A stretch of 64,000 bases of DNA, from the NCBI GenBank assembly GCA_902478055.1, contig CABSJL010000004.1, positions 1 to 64,000 on the forward strand, read 5' to 3'. The position numbers and the translations under genes were made by a program. Within the stretch, counting starts at the first letter, position 1, and every line of letters begins with the position of its first letter. The notes below the pieces were generated by a model, which was given only the letters and a program-made list of their open reading frames with translations, ran no database searches and was not told where the DNA came from. Origin of the DNA: an uncultured Veillonella sp. (GTDB lineage Bacteria; Bacillota; Negativicutes; Veillonellales; Veillonellaceae). Below are positions 25,275-33,642 of this stretch, piece after piece.

Positions 25275-26081
25275 TTATTTCTCAATAACCTCTTTCACCA
25301 GTTCATAGGTATCTATGAGACGTAGTTTTCCAATCCGCGGATTATCTGTAATCTCCTCATAGATATCCTCTAGCGTTCCCGCTGGTGCTAGTTTCCATAG
25401 TTTACACGGATACAGTTCAACGGTTCCAATAATTTCCAAATTAGCCAGTAACAAGCCTAAGTCCTTATGATTGAACCAACAATCTGTATCGATACCGAAA
25501 TTTGTATTCTCTTTCCGGCATGCGATTTTGCTGTTTAGAAACTCCTCCATTGTTGGTTTTTCTTCTTGTAAAAGTCGCGTACAGGCCAAATGATATTCAA
25601 TTTTCCGCGGTGATTGATCCACGTCAGAGACGAATATAGCACCATACTCGTTTTCGAACTTAACAGCTAATACGTCGCCCACATTAAAATGAGGTTCTCT
25701 CTTTGTTTTAGATTTACGAACCTTAAGCGGCTTTGGATTTTCGCTCTGTAGCTGTTCGGCTAACTTATCCAATACCTTTTGACGCTGTTTAAGGGCCTTA
25801 TCATCGATTTCTAGCCAAAACTCGTGAGGGCCCTGAGCAATTATGTCTAAGGCTTTCTCTTTGATAGCCTCTGATAGATGGCCTATCTTCCACAACGAAT
25901 AAGCCACCGCAGTCCAATAAATTTCTGTGTAAAACTCATCAGTACAAAAATTTTGTTCCTCACTTAAGATTTCAGAAATGATTGTATCAACACTGACGCC
26001 ATCCTTATATCGCTCAACAATGGCATTATAAATATCATGACCGTCATCACTATCTATGATTTTCACACCGTCAATTGCCAT
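25275..26081 (-). CDS. Two-domain protein, Imm26-like C-terminus (tentative)
   Basis: 268 residues. The N-terminal part (about 10-95) is helical and recalls DUF4259-type modules. A basic linker (KVRKSKTKR near 123) joins it to a beta-rich domain (about 130-255) with FNVGDVLAVKFENEYGAIFV, the pattern of Imm26-type immunity domains. AAAGGAG lies before the second in-frame ATG (26081); the first ATG falls inside the ribosome site. Identification is by eye only. Confidence 0.6.
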   Translation of the reverse strand: MAIDGVKIIDSDDGHDIYNAIVERYKDGVSVDTIISEILSEEQNFCTDEFYTEIYWTAVAYSLWKIGHLSEAIKEKALDIIAQGPHEFWLEIDDKALKQRQKVLDKLAEQLQSENPKPLKVRKSKTKREPHFNVGDVLAVKFENEYGAIFVSDVDQSPRKIEYHLACTRLLQEEKPTMEEFLNSKIACRKENTNFGIDTDCWFNHKDLGLLLANLEIIGTVELYPCKLWKLAPAGTLEDIYEEITDNPRIGKLRLIDTYELVKEVIEK

Positions 26082-26107
26082 AAACATCTCCTTTAAGACA
26101 ACAGCTC

Positions 26108-26788
26108 TTATTCCATCTCGCCGTGAGTCGCTATAAATTCATCCTTAATCTGTTGCAATTCTTGTTTAGCAATCATGTATTGTTTTAGGTCAATTTGTCC
26201 CTTTTCTTTTTGTTCAGTTAAGGCTTTTTCTTTATTTGTGATTGTAATCCAATCTAACTGTACACTAAAGTCAGTATTCACACCGTCACTATTTTCTCGT
26301 AATGCCAGTAGTGCAAATACTTCGTCCATATCAAGATTAAACATGTTACTTTCAAGATTGATAGGTTCAAAATAGTAACGAACTGTATCTGCCCCAAATT
26401 CATCGTTTAATTTAGCCCATTCTGCCCCTGAAAGCACGGTAAACCCAAGCGTATCGTTTCCAAGGCTTTCAGTAAACCAACGCACCTCATAGTCAGGCTG
26501 AACGAAGTCGTTGAAGTATTTGATGGTTACATCCCGATCTTTCTCATCACCGTAAGGAATTTGCAGTTCTTTATCGCCCTTTTGTAACACAATATCGTCT
26601 CCATAAGGCTTGCCATTACTAACAGTTTGAATGTGGATAGGCTCATCCATCACATCATTGAAATAACGAACCACATCTTCGTCATCCTCGCGCCAATCAA
26701 TCCAGATGATGGCTTCAGAATCAAATAAATCATCTAAATCCATATCATGACTAAAGAAATCTTTGACTAATTTATACATATCTTCCAT
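26108..26788 (-). CDS. Acidic protein of unknown function
   Basis: 226 residues, rich in Asp and Glu, with no signal peptide or membrane segment. It has a mixed alpha/beta look with IIWIDWREDDEDVVRYFND near 27-45, and a C-terminal coiled-coil-like helix (KALTEQKEKGQIDLKQ onward) after 185. AGGAGAGA precedes the ATG at 26788. Not recognised. Same operon and composition as its neighbours. Confidence 0.6.
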   Translation of the reverse strand: MEDMYKLVKDFFSHDMDLDDLFDSEAIIWIDWREDDEDVVRYFNDVMDEPIHIQTVSNGKPYGDDIVLQKGDKELQIPYGDEKDRDVTIKYFNDFVQPDYEVRWFTESLGNDTLGFTVLSGAEWAKLNDEFGADTVRYYFEPINLESNMFNLDMDEVFALLALRENSDGVNTDFSVQLDWITITNKEKALTEQKEKGQIDLKQYMIAKQELQQIKDEFIATHGEME

Positions 26789-26859
26789 AGTCTCTCTCCT
26801 GCATATCACTTATATTTTTAGGTAGAATACAACACCAGTATCACCACTTTAAAACAACT

Positions 26860-27291
26860 CTATAAGGTTTCGTATATCACATCTTGTTGAGCCGTAAAGT
26901 TTTCATCAAAAGGAGCCAAAACATATAGATGCCCTGCCGGGGATTCTCCCACATCATAGCCTAGTGCAAATGCATCGTAACAACCTGACTTATCTAGCAT
27001 AATATCGGTTAAGGTTAGTACAATAGACTCTTCTTGCGGTATTTCCTGTTGTATGAGTTCCTGTGCTAGTTGATCTAATTCATCTAATTCAACAGATAAT
27101 TGTTTCCACATTGGTAGTGAAAGCACCTCAACCTCAGTATAACTGGTGCAACTAATATTAAGTTTTTGAAAGGCTTGTCCTACCTTCTCTAAACAATTAG
27201 TGCCCAATCTGCGAGATACAAAGTAAACGCCATACGGTTCTTCAGACCAGCTTTCAACATTCCATAATGTCATTAATTCCGATTTTCTCAT
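26860..27291 (-). CDS. Protein of unknown function
   Basis: 143 residues from the ATG at 27291, which has GGAG 7 nt upstream; an ATG at 27315 overlaps the stop of the preceding gene (ATGA) and would add eight residues. The protein is acidic, with alternating strands and helices, for example YGVYFVSRRLG near 20 and SCYDAFALGYDVG-like sequence near 105. No signal peptide. Family not recognised. Confidence 0.6.
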   Translation of the reverse strand: MRKSELMTLWNVESWSEEPYGVYFVSRRLGTNCLEKVGQAFQKLNISCTSYTEVEVLSLPMWKQLSVELDELDQLAQELIQQEIPQEESIVLTLTDIMLDKSGCYDAFALGYDVGESPAGHLYVLAPFDENFTAQQDVIYETL

Positions 27292-27311
27292 CAGGACGCT
27301 CCAGTAGTTAA

Positions 27312-28127
27312 TCATCCTGCAATATCTGCATCAATAGGGTTCCCCTCTGCATCAATATGGGCTATGATGCAGTGCCCCCAGAAAATATCGTCATCGTCAT
27401 AATAGACCTCTATGGTGCCATCGTTACGAAACGCCAATTCGCCCATCCTGATACGCTTGGCAAATACGTCTGACGTAATCGGATCTTGGTCATCATTGTC
27501 GAGCCAATCATTAGCAAGGTCTAGCAATTTTTCACTAATATAGGTACTAATTCGTTGTTCAAATGCTTTGAAATTATCGATTGTATTGAAAGTAGCCAAT
27601 GCTACGGTACAGCTTTCATCAGAACCCTCATCCACATCAAGGGTGAATGCATAATCATCAATTCTCGCTGTGTAATATTGATACTCTCGATTTAATAGGA
27701 AATCGCCCCTGTCGGTATGAAGGTATTTAGGTGTTTTCAAATAAGCCGACAACGCCTCTAACTCGCTATGTTTGGCATGCTCCTCTAACACCTCAAGCAC
27801 ATAATACCGATTATTCCAAGAAGGCCGCATATAGCCCAAATCCTCTATAGGTTTTGCTTTCTTAACCAACAATTTGTAAACGCCATGGGGCTCAAAACTA
27901 TACCCCCAACCATTGTCAAAACCTTCAATAATCCACGTCAAAATGCCTTCGCTACGGTCAAGCACGCCAGTGCGAGTATCTAAGATAGCATCGGTAGACA
28001 CTAGCGGTCTATGGTACTTATCTAAATAAGGACTAGCCCCATTTGCATCACTGCGCGGCAATGCGTAGATTTCAAACTCTTCCGATTCAAACTCTGCTTC
28101 ATATTCTGGCAAACGTACAACACTCAT
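27312..28127 (-). CDS. DUF2262 domain protein
   Basis: 271 residues. The N-terminal half (about 1-120) has strands such as FEIYALPRSD and GVYKLLVKKAKP. The C-terminal half (about 130-271) shows the DUF2262 pattern: LANDWLDNDDQDPIT near 203, FAKRIRMGELAF, then DDIFWGHCIIAHID and a final DADIAG. DUF2262 proteins are cytoplasmic and frequently found in immunity gene arrays; their action is unknown. Stop overlaps the next start. Confidence 0.78.
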   Translation of the reverse strand: MSVVRLPEYEAEFESEEFEIYALPRSDANGASPYLDKYHRPLVSTDAILDTRTGVLDRSEGILTWIIEGFDNGWGYSFEPHGVYKLLVKKAKPIEDLGYMRPSWNNRYYVLEVLEEHAKHSELEALSAYLKTPKYLHTDRGDFLLNREYQYYTARIDDYAFTLDVDEGSDESCTVALATFNTIDNFKAFEQRISTYISEKLLDLANDWLDNDDQDPITSDVFAKRIRMGELAFRNDGTIEVYYDDDDIFWGHCIIAHIDAEGNPIDADIAG

Positions 28128-28188
28128 ATGACTCTCTCCTATTCATCACATACAAGCAAATATATAACTAGTCTATAGCCTAACACCA

Positions 28189-29019
28189 TCATAATCGCTC
28201 AGCTACATCGATTCTATGTAATAGCTCTTTAGCTAGTTCTTGGGCTGTTTTGAATTCCTCATTTGAAAGCACCATAAGTACAAAGCTATCGGTTCCAGTA
28301 TCCATGCCTGCTAACGTATAGTTTGCCCACGTAGAATTAAGCTCTGTACTCCAATCTGTAATGCATTGCTCTTCATCTAGTGTAGCGGTATCAACAACTA
28401 AATCTTCGCCAGCATCTAAAGACTTATTACGTATTAACATCTGTACATAATAAATAAAATCCTCTAGTTCACATTTATAGTCTAACTCTACGGCATATCC
28501 TTTAGAGACTAGTTTCTCATAGAGGTTCCACCAGCTATCTTCTAATTCTTCCAAGGAGCGCAACTTAACCTTGGTCATAAACGATTTAGCTTGTTTAGCA
28601 TCGCCTAGCAACAACGTTGCTAACTCTGTAAATGTAGATCGCATCTGATCGATATCTAGATACGCTACTTCTACACACAAACTACAATCAGGTACTCTGC
28701 GTTTTTTCACAAAAGCCCTCATCATCTTCACTGCGTCAGGATAACTTACATCAGCCATACGATACGTCTTACCATCTATATCTAAGAATAAATCTACTGC
28801 ATCCTGCGTTTTACCTACACGTGCTTTCATGGCAGTGCAACCATCAATGGCATGAGGTGGGTATACCTCCACGTACATAGAAAATCCATCATGCATAGCC
28901 TTTAAGGTATTATCTATTCCTACTATGTTAAAACCGTTCCGATTATAATCAGGACTCTTCATGTGCCATTCTTCGTAATTATCAAACAGTTTTTCTTGAA
29001 TCCAATTGTAAAAGCTCAT
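28189..29019 (-). CDS. Protein of unknown function, tandem copy 2
   Basis: 276 residues, same length as the adjoining upstream gene and very similar to it along its whole length; both begin MSFYNWIQEKLFDNYEEW and end LAKELLHRIDVAERL. The C-terminal part (about 215-276) could be a small alpha/beta domain of the DUF6630 kind, which is a weak guess. Differences cluster in the middle (about 150-215), as expected when a binding surface diversifies. A tandem duplication within the immunity-like cluster. Confidence 0.65.
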   Translation of the reverse strand: MSFYNWIQEKLFDNYEEWHMKSPDYNRNGFNIVGIDNTLKAMHDGFSMYVEVYPPHAIDGCTAMKARVGKTQDAVDLFLDIDGKTYRMADVSYPDAVKMMRAFVKKRRVPDCSLCVEVAYLDIDQMRSTFTELATLLLGDAKQAKSFMTKVKLRSLEELEDSWWNLYEKLVSKGYAVELDYKCELEDFIYYVQMLIRNKSLDAGEDLVVDTATLDEEQCITDWSTELNSTWANYTLAGMDTGTDSFVLMVLSNEEFKTAQELAKELLHRIDVAERL

Positions 29020-29066
29020 ATGACTCGCTCCTATTCATCACATTTATACGGTGTAAACTGGTTATA

Positions 29067-29897
29067 TCACAAGCGTTCAGCTACATCGATTCTATGTAAT
29101 AATTCTTTCGCTAGTTCTTGGGCTGTTTTGAATTCCTCATTTGAAAGTACCATAAGTACAAAGCTATCAGTTCCGATGTCCATGCCTGCTAACTTATAGT
29201 TTGCCCACGTAGAATTAAGTTCAGCACACCAGTCCATAATACATTGGTCTTCATCTAATCCTGCTGTATCAATAGTTAGATTTTCGCTAGTATCTAAAGA
29301 CTTGTTACGTATTAACTTCTGCACATGATAAAGAAAATCCTCTAATTCAATTTTTAAAGATAGCTCTACAGCGTGACATTTAGACTGTAGTTTCTCATAG
29401 AGGTTCCACCAGCTATCTTCTAAGTCTTCCATGGAGTTTAACTTTGCCTTAGTCATAAAAGAGTTAGCTTGTTTAGCATCGCCTAGCAATAGCGTTGCCA
29501 GCTCTGTAAATGTCGATTTCATCTGCTCTATATCTAGATACGCTACTTCTACATACAAACTACAATCAGGTACTCTGCGTTTTTTCACAAAAGCCCGCAT
29601 CATCTTCACTGCGTCAGGATAACTTACATCAGTCATACGATAGGTCTTGCCATCTATATCTAAAAATATATCTACTGCATCCTGTGTTTTACCTACACGC
29701 GCTTTCATGGCAGTACAACCATCAATAGCATGAGGTGGATATAATTCAACATACATAAAATATCCATCATGCATAGCCTTTAAGATGTTATCTATACCTA
29801 CTATATTAAAACCGTTCCCATTATAATCGGGGCTCTTCAAACGCCATTCTTCGTAGTTATCGAAAAGTTTTTCTTGGATCCAATTGTAAAAACTCAT
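29067..29897 (-). CDS. Protein of unknown function, tandem copy 1
   Basis: 276 residues, first gene of the 22.4-29.9 kb cluster and paralogue of the next gene. GGAGAG precedes the ATG. A TATAAT box on the minus strand (29955-29950) upstream is the likely promoter of the whole run; its -35 is poor. No signal peptide. It carries PPHAIDGCTAMKARVGK near 55 and KKRRVPDCSL near 105 in common with its copy. Function unknown; the cluster context suggests an immunity-like role. Confidence 0.65.
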   Translation of the reverse strand: MSFYNWIQEKLFDNYEEWRLKSPDYNGNGFNIVGIDNILKAMHDGYFMYVELYPPHAIDGCTAMKARVGKTQDAVDIFLDIDGKTYRMTDVSYPDAVKMMRAFVKKRRVPDCSLYVEVAYLDIEQMKSTFTELATLLLGDAKQANSFMTKAKLNSMEDLEDSWWNLYEKLQSKCHAVELSLKIELEDFLYHVQKLIRNKSLDTSENLTIDTAGLDEDQCIMDWCAELNSTWANYKLAGMDIGTDSFVLMVLSNEEFKTAQELAKELLHRIDVAERL

Positions 29898-30018
29898 ATA
29901 GACTCTCCACTATGTATACTGATTTTGACACGAAAATTTGTTTATGCTCATTATAGCATGATTAGTAGAGGTATATTAGATTTGCCAAACATTCCACACA
30001 TATCTTATGTTAAATAAA

Positions 30019-30053
30019 AATAGCACCCAATTTATGATTTATTAGATGCTATT
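30019..30053 (-). terminator. Probable intrinsic terminator
   Basis: AATAGCA (30019-30025) pairs with TGCTATT (30047-30053), followed on the minus strand by TTTTATTT. The stem is short. It lies downstream of the small secreted protein gene. Confidence 0.6.
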
Positions 30054-30123
30054 AAGTACTTACTGCGACAATTTACTATAGACACAAAAATAGATATATT
30101 TAATTGTTATATATGTCCAAATA

Positions 30124-30510
30124 TTAATAATAGTAGCTCCCCTGAACTCTATATGACCAACCAAGTTGATTCATTGCATACTCAAAAACAGGACTTCTTG
30201 GATAAAGTATAGCATCATGAGCAGGATTCATAGGTTGTACATAATACCGCCACATATCAGATTTATATTTTGAATATCTTGTAGTGGTAATTTTAATTAA
30301 CTCTCCGTTCAAAACACTTTTAGTTGATACACTAAACCAACGACCTGTACGACTACTCCCATACCGTATAGTATCATCCATAAGATAAATATCTACTCCA
30401 TTACTATTTTGTGCTACCCAGACATCAGTAGCTTGAGAGTTCGGTGAACCGAACAAGAATAAACCACATAACAATACTAATAATACCGAGACTTTGCTTG
30501 CTAATTTCAT
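30124..30510 (-). CDS. Small secreted protein of unknown function
   Basis: 128 residues. A signal peptide (KLASKVSVLLVLLCGLFLF, cleavage likely near SQA at 26) precedes a mature domain of about 100 residues rich in Tyr, Ser and Arg, with beta-strand character (VDIYLMDDTIRYG, GELIKITTTRYSKY). One Cys falls in the signal segment but no proper lipobox is seen. GGGAGG precedes the ATG. It resembles short periplasmic proteins common in Negativicutes; family not recognised. Confidence 0.65.
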   Translation of the reverse strand: MKLASKVSVLLVLLCGLFLFGSPNSQATDVWVAQNSNGVDIYLMDDTIRYGSSRTGRWFSVSTKSVLNGELIKITTTRYSKYKSDMWRYYVQPMNPAHDAILYPRSPVFEYAMNQLGWSYRVQGSYYY

Positions 30511-30673
30511 GTTATTACCTCCCATATAACAAAAATCAAAACAACCTCTACATAAATTCCCCTTTTCTTATTTTAGTATATCCTATATTAAAAATTAACA
30601 AAAGATGAAACAATACATTGCTAATTCACTTTTTGCTCATCAAAAAACCAAAAGAATTCTAGACAGAAAAATA

Positions 30674-30699
30674 GGCATAAGACTAAACAGCCTTATGCC
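30674..30699 (-). terminator. Terminator of the tRNA gene
   Basis: GGCATAAG (30674-30681) pairs with CTTATGCC (30692-30699), followed on the minus strand by TATTTTTCTG, 14 bp beyond the tRNA 3' end. Confidence 0.8.
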
Positions 30700-30712
30700 A
30701 AATCATTTTTAT

Positions 30713-30789
30713 TGGTGCGCCTAACCGGAATCGAACCAGTGACACGCAGTTTAGGAAACTGCTGCTCTATCCTACTGAGCTATAGACGC
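30713..30789 (-). tRNA. tRNA-Arg (anticodon CCT)
   Basis: 77 nt including an encoded CCA. On the minus strand the acceptor 5' strand GCGTCTA pairs with TAGGCGC (one wobble), the anticodon stem GCAGT/ACTGC encloses the loop TTCCTAA with anticodon CCT, and the T arm has GGTTCGATTCC. It reads AGG codons. Confidence 0.96.
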
Positions 30790-30894
30790 ATGTATACTTT
30801 ATTATATCGTTTTTAAATCTATCTATGCAAGAACTATGCTATAATACAGCTGTTGATAGTATTAGAGAGTTCTTATAAAAAAGAGGTATATGTA

Positions 30895-31776
30895 ATGAAA
30901 GTATGTAAACGATCAATTATTACCAGTTCACTATTAGCTTTATTGGCTATATCATCTGCATATGGGGCTACACCTGTACAGCCAAGTGGAAGTACAGACG
31001 CTGCAGTGGTTGAGATGGATTATTCTAATATTCCAGAGTTAAAAAAATCTATCGAAAGCGCAACACCTGCTATGGTGCAATCTACGCTTGATGCATCTAA
31101 GGGAAAACCGACTAAAGATAAGCCCATCTATTCAACAGTGACTATGTCTGGTAACCGTGTTGTATCCGTAAAAACTTACAAAACTAAAGAAGAACAAGAA
31201 AAGGCCATGTTAAAAGAGCGTAAACGCTTAGACAAGGTCACTGCAGAACGTCAGGCTAAAAGAAAAGACGAAACACGCACAGATATGCTAAAAGGTTTAA
31301 CACCCATACCGTCCTATCCACCTGTCAGTGAAACACGCGTATTACAAAGTGAAATGTTCTCTAGACCATTCGGCAGACAACTCGATTTGCGTTTAGTAGA
31401 GGCTTATACACAAGATTATGACAAGGCTAAACCTGGCGATATTTATGTCTATGCAGATTATGTGGACTACACATCTAAGCAGCTATTAGGTGAAAAAGAT
31501 GGCACTACTGCTATTTCAGCTATGATACTACGTGTAATCATGAGAAAAGATGAAAATAAAGCTTTCAGCATCGATGTAAATGCGTACTTCATTAATCCAA
31601 CAACACATACCATTTCCATAAGTCGGTCCGAAGATGTAAAGGGTATCGATATCAAGAAAGAGGAAAGAGCTGAAGCTGTATTTAAAATACCGTCCCACCA
31701 ATTACAAGCGGGTGATCCACAGTATGAAATCGCTAAGCTTATGTATCAGGACTTAACTAATAAGAAATTTGATTAA
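30895..31776 (+). CDS. Secreted protein of unknown function
   Basis: 293 residues. A signal peptide (SIITSSLLALLAISSAYGA, cleavage after about 23) leads into a mature protein with a Lys/Glu-rich helical region (about 70-125, KTKEEQEKAMLKERKRLDK) and a beta-rich C-terminal domain (about 150-290, FGRQLDLRLVEAY and AMILRVIMRKDENKAF). GAGG lies before the ATG. A strong terminator follows. The family is not recognised; location would be periplasmic or surface. Confidence 0.7.
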   Translation: MKVCKRSIITSSLLALLAISSAYGATPVQPSGSTDAAVVEMDYSNIPELKKSIESATPAMVQSTLDASKGKPTKDKPIYSTVTMSGNRVVSVKTYKTKEEQEKAMLKERKRLDKVTAERQAKRKDETRTDMLKGLTPIPSYPPVSETRVLQSEMFSRPFGRQLDLRLVEAYTQDYDKAKPGDIYVYADYVDYTSKQLLGEKDGTTAISAMILRVIMRKDENKAFSIDVNAYFINPTTHTISISRSEDVKGIDIKKEERAEAVFKIPSHQLQAGDPQYEIAKLMYQDLTNKKFD

Positions 31777-31802
31777 CAATATTTAAATACACTCATCATG
31801 AC

Positions 31803-31846
31803 AAAAGCCGTATCACATTTCATCAAAGAAATATGATACGGCTTTT
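31803..31846. terminator. Bidirectional intrinsic terminator
   Basis: AAAAGCCGTATCA (31803-31815) pairs with TGATACGGCTTTT (31834-31846). It stands between the convergent secreted-protein and pectate lyase genes. Confidence 0.85.
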
Positions 31847-31862
31847 TGGTTAAACTATATCT

Positions 31863-33131
31863 TTATTGACTTATTTTAATTGGTCCCGCATTATGCAAAA
31901 CATTTTCTTTTACTTCATTTACAGGATCTATTGTAGTAAACAGCTCCGGTTTCCAATCTACCGCTGTTAACGTATCGTCAAATGTATCAATCATTTTTCC
32001 GTTAAACATATTATTAACTGTAGTAAGTTGTTTTCCTCCAAATACTTTCACAAAGGATGTATAGTCTTTACCTGCTATATCCACCACATTGCTTTCAGCA
32101 TAGATTTGCGAGTGTTTTCCAACGCCTAGAGAATAAGCATACGCATATTCACCATTGGTAGTATCTGACGCAAAGTAATTGTTATACATATGGACCTGTC
32201 CAAACCGTACTCTTGGTACGCGTTGCACTACATTATGGAAATAGTTATGATGCAAGGTTACATGTAATTTTCCCTCATCTGCTACGTTTGAATCACTGTT
32301 GCCAATCAACATGGTTTTATTGTGGTTCTCAAATGTTGAATAGGATATGGTTATATAGTCCGCTTGATTGGTAATATCGAGTAATCCATCCCTATGCTCA
32401 TATTTACGGCCAAAGTATGTTTCTACCGTTTCAGGGCCATCTTGGAACGAGCAATGATCAATCCAAATGTGCGTACCACCTTTTATGGAAAGACTATCAT
32501 ACTGAGAATTCCAATTGCCCTCTGGTCCATCCTTAGGGTCCCAAGCAGGAAAATAGTCATAAGGCGATTCAAACCGTATATTTCGTATGATGATATTATC
32601 CGCATCAAGAACCAAATCCACGCCCTTTAATTTTGCATTGTCCATGCCAATGATACTTGTATTGGCTGGCACATGAACGGTAATAGACTGACTTTGATTC
32701 TTTTGCGACGCCTTGCGCTTTTCTTCCTGCTCATCTTTCAAACTCTTAGGCGCTGTGCTTTGCGGCTTATGAGTTTCTAAATATTGTTGAAAGTCATAGC
32801 CATCGACCATGTAATCCTTCATAGTCAATGGTTTACCAGTATCATCGGTATCAAAATCTATGGTTCCATAGACTAGCACAATTTTAGGAGCCGTATTTTT
32901 TCTATCCTTAAGAGCCGCTACAAATTCTTTTTTATTCGTCACTTTAAACACATTCTGCTCTGTAGCATTAGAGCCACCAGTAGTACCATTGCCTACAGAA
33001 GCAAATCCGTCCTGTTTCGGTAAGACTTCACGCATAAAGGTAGGGCTTTCAGCCGAACCTCGCGAAAAAGTCATCATTAATCCAGCGATTAACACAATGA
33101 CCAATCCAATGGGTATCACTATCTTTTTCAT
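31863..33131 (-). CDS. Pectate lyase, polysaccharide lyase family 1
   Basis: 422 residues. An N-terminal hydrophobic segment (about 4-22) acts as signal anchor or signal peptide. The right-handed beta-helix lyase domain (about 40-420) has the family marks NIIIRNIRFESP, WIDHCSF near 228, DGLLDITNQADYITISYSTFENHNK in sections near 250-275, and RVPRVRFG with the catalytic Arg near 312. It would cleave polygalacturonate by beta-elimination outside the cytoplasm. Veillonella is known as an organism that does not use sugars, so the natural substrate is open. Monocistronic. Confidence 0.85.
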   Translation of the reverse strand: MKKIVIPIGLVIVLIAGLMMTFSRGSAESPTFMREVLPKQDGFASVGNGTTGGSNATEQNVFKVTNKKEFVAALKDRKNTAPKIVLVYGTIDFDTDDTGKPLTMKDYMVDGYDFQQYLETHKPQSTAPKSLKDEQEEKRKASQKNQSQSITVHVPANTSIIGMDNAKLKGVDLVLDADNIIIRNIRFESPYDYFPAWDPKDGPEGNWNSQYDSLSIKGGTHIWIDHCSFQDGPETVETYFGRKYEHRDGLLDITNQADYITISYSTFENHNKTMLIGNSDSNVADEGKLHVTLHHNYFHNVVQRVPRVRFGQVHMYNNYFASDTTNGEYAYAYSLGVGKHSQIYAESNVVDIAGKDYTSFVKVFGGKQLTTVNNMFNGKMIDTFDDTLTAVDWKPELFTTIDPVNEVKENVLHNAGPIKISQ

Positions 33132-33222
33132 ACATCTAGTTCCTTAGTTTCTGATACATCACAGTATGCTATGCCGTCATCATCTCATAGCAACAACATT
33201 ATCTCATAGCAATAATAAGAGA

Positions 33223-33257
33223 ACCCCTTCATAGCGCCCATATGCCTATGAAGGGGT
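33223..33257 (-). terminator. Intrinsic terminator
   Basis: ACCCCTTCATAG (33223-33234) and CTATGAAGGGGT (33246-33257) form a perfect 12-bp stem, with TCTCTTATT on the minus side. It is downstream of the small gene ending at 33268. Confidence 0.8.
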
Positions 33258-33267
33258 ATCATTGTCA

Positions 33268-33552
33268 TTACGCTGGGCGGCTCCAGTCGACTTGTACGTC
33301 GATGGCTTCCCACATGCGTGTAAGAGCTAATTTGAAGTTATCCAAAGATTCTAATGGTTTTACATTCAATCGTTCATACGTATCAAGACCTGTAGCATGC
33401 TCGATAGCATGGTCTTCATTTAAGTATGCACGTACCTTGTCGATCCATTCTTGTTCAGGTAGATCCACCGTTACGGTTTTTGTATCTGTATCGTAAGATA
33501 AAACCCCGTTGCTGTTTACGCCATAATGAATGGCCACACGAAATATACTCAT
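33268..33552 (-). CDS. Small cytoplasmic protein of unknown function
   Basis: 94 residues from the ATG at 33552, chosen because GAGAGG lies 8 nt upstream. It has two strands at the N-terminus (FRVAIHYGV, VLSYDTDTKTVTVDL) and two helices (WIDKVRAYLN, NFKLALTRMWEAID). No signal peptide. The layout is a compact alpha/beta domain; no family recognised. It is separate from dinB upstream. Confidence 0.65.
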   Translation of the reverse strand: MSIFRVAIHYGVNSNGVLSYDTDTKTVTVDLPEQEWIDKVRAYLNEDHAIEHATGLDTYERLNVKPLESLDNFKLALTRMWEAIDVQVDWSRPA

Positions 33553-33642
33553 ATTTATACCTCTCTTGCAGATAGTTTCTTGCGTATACACATTTCTATA
33601 CATATACATTGTATCATGAATGTTTCTATTCTTGAAAGAATT

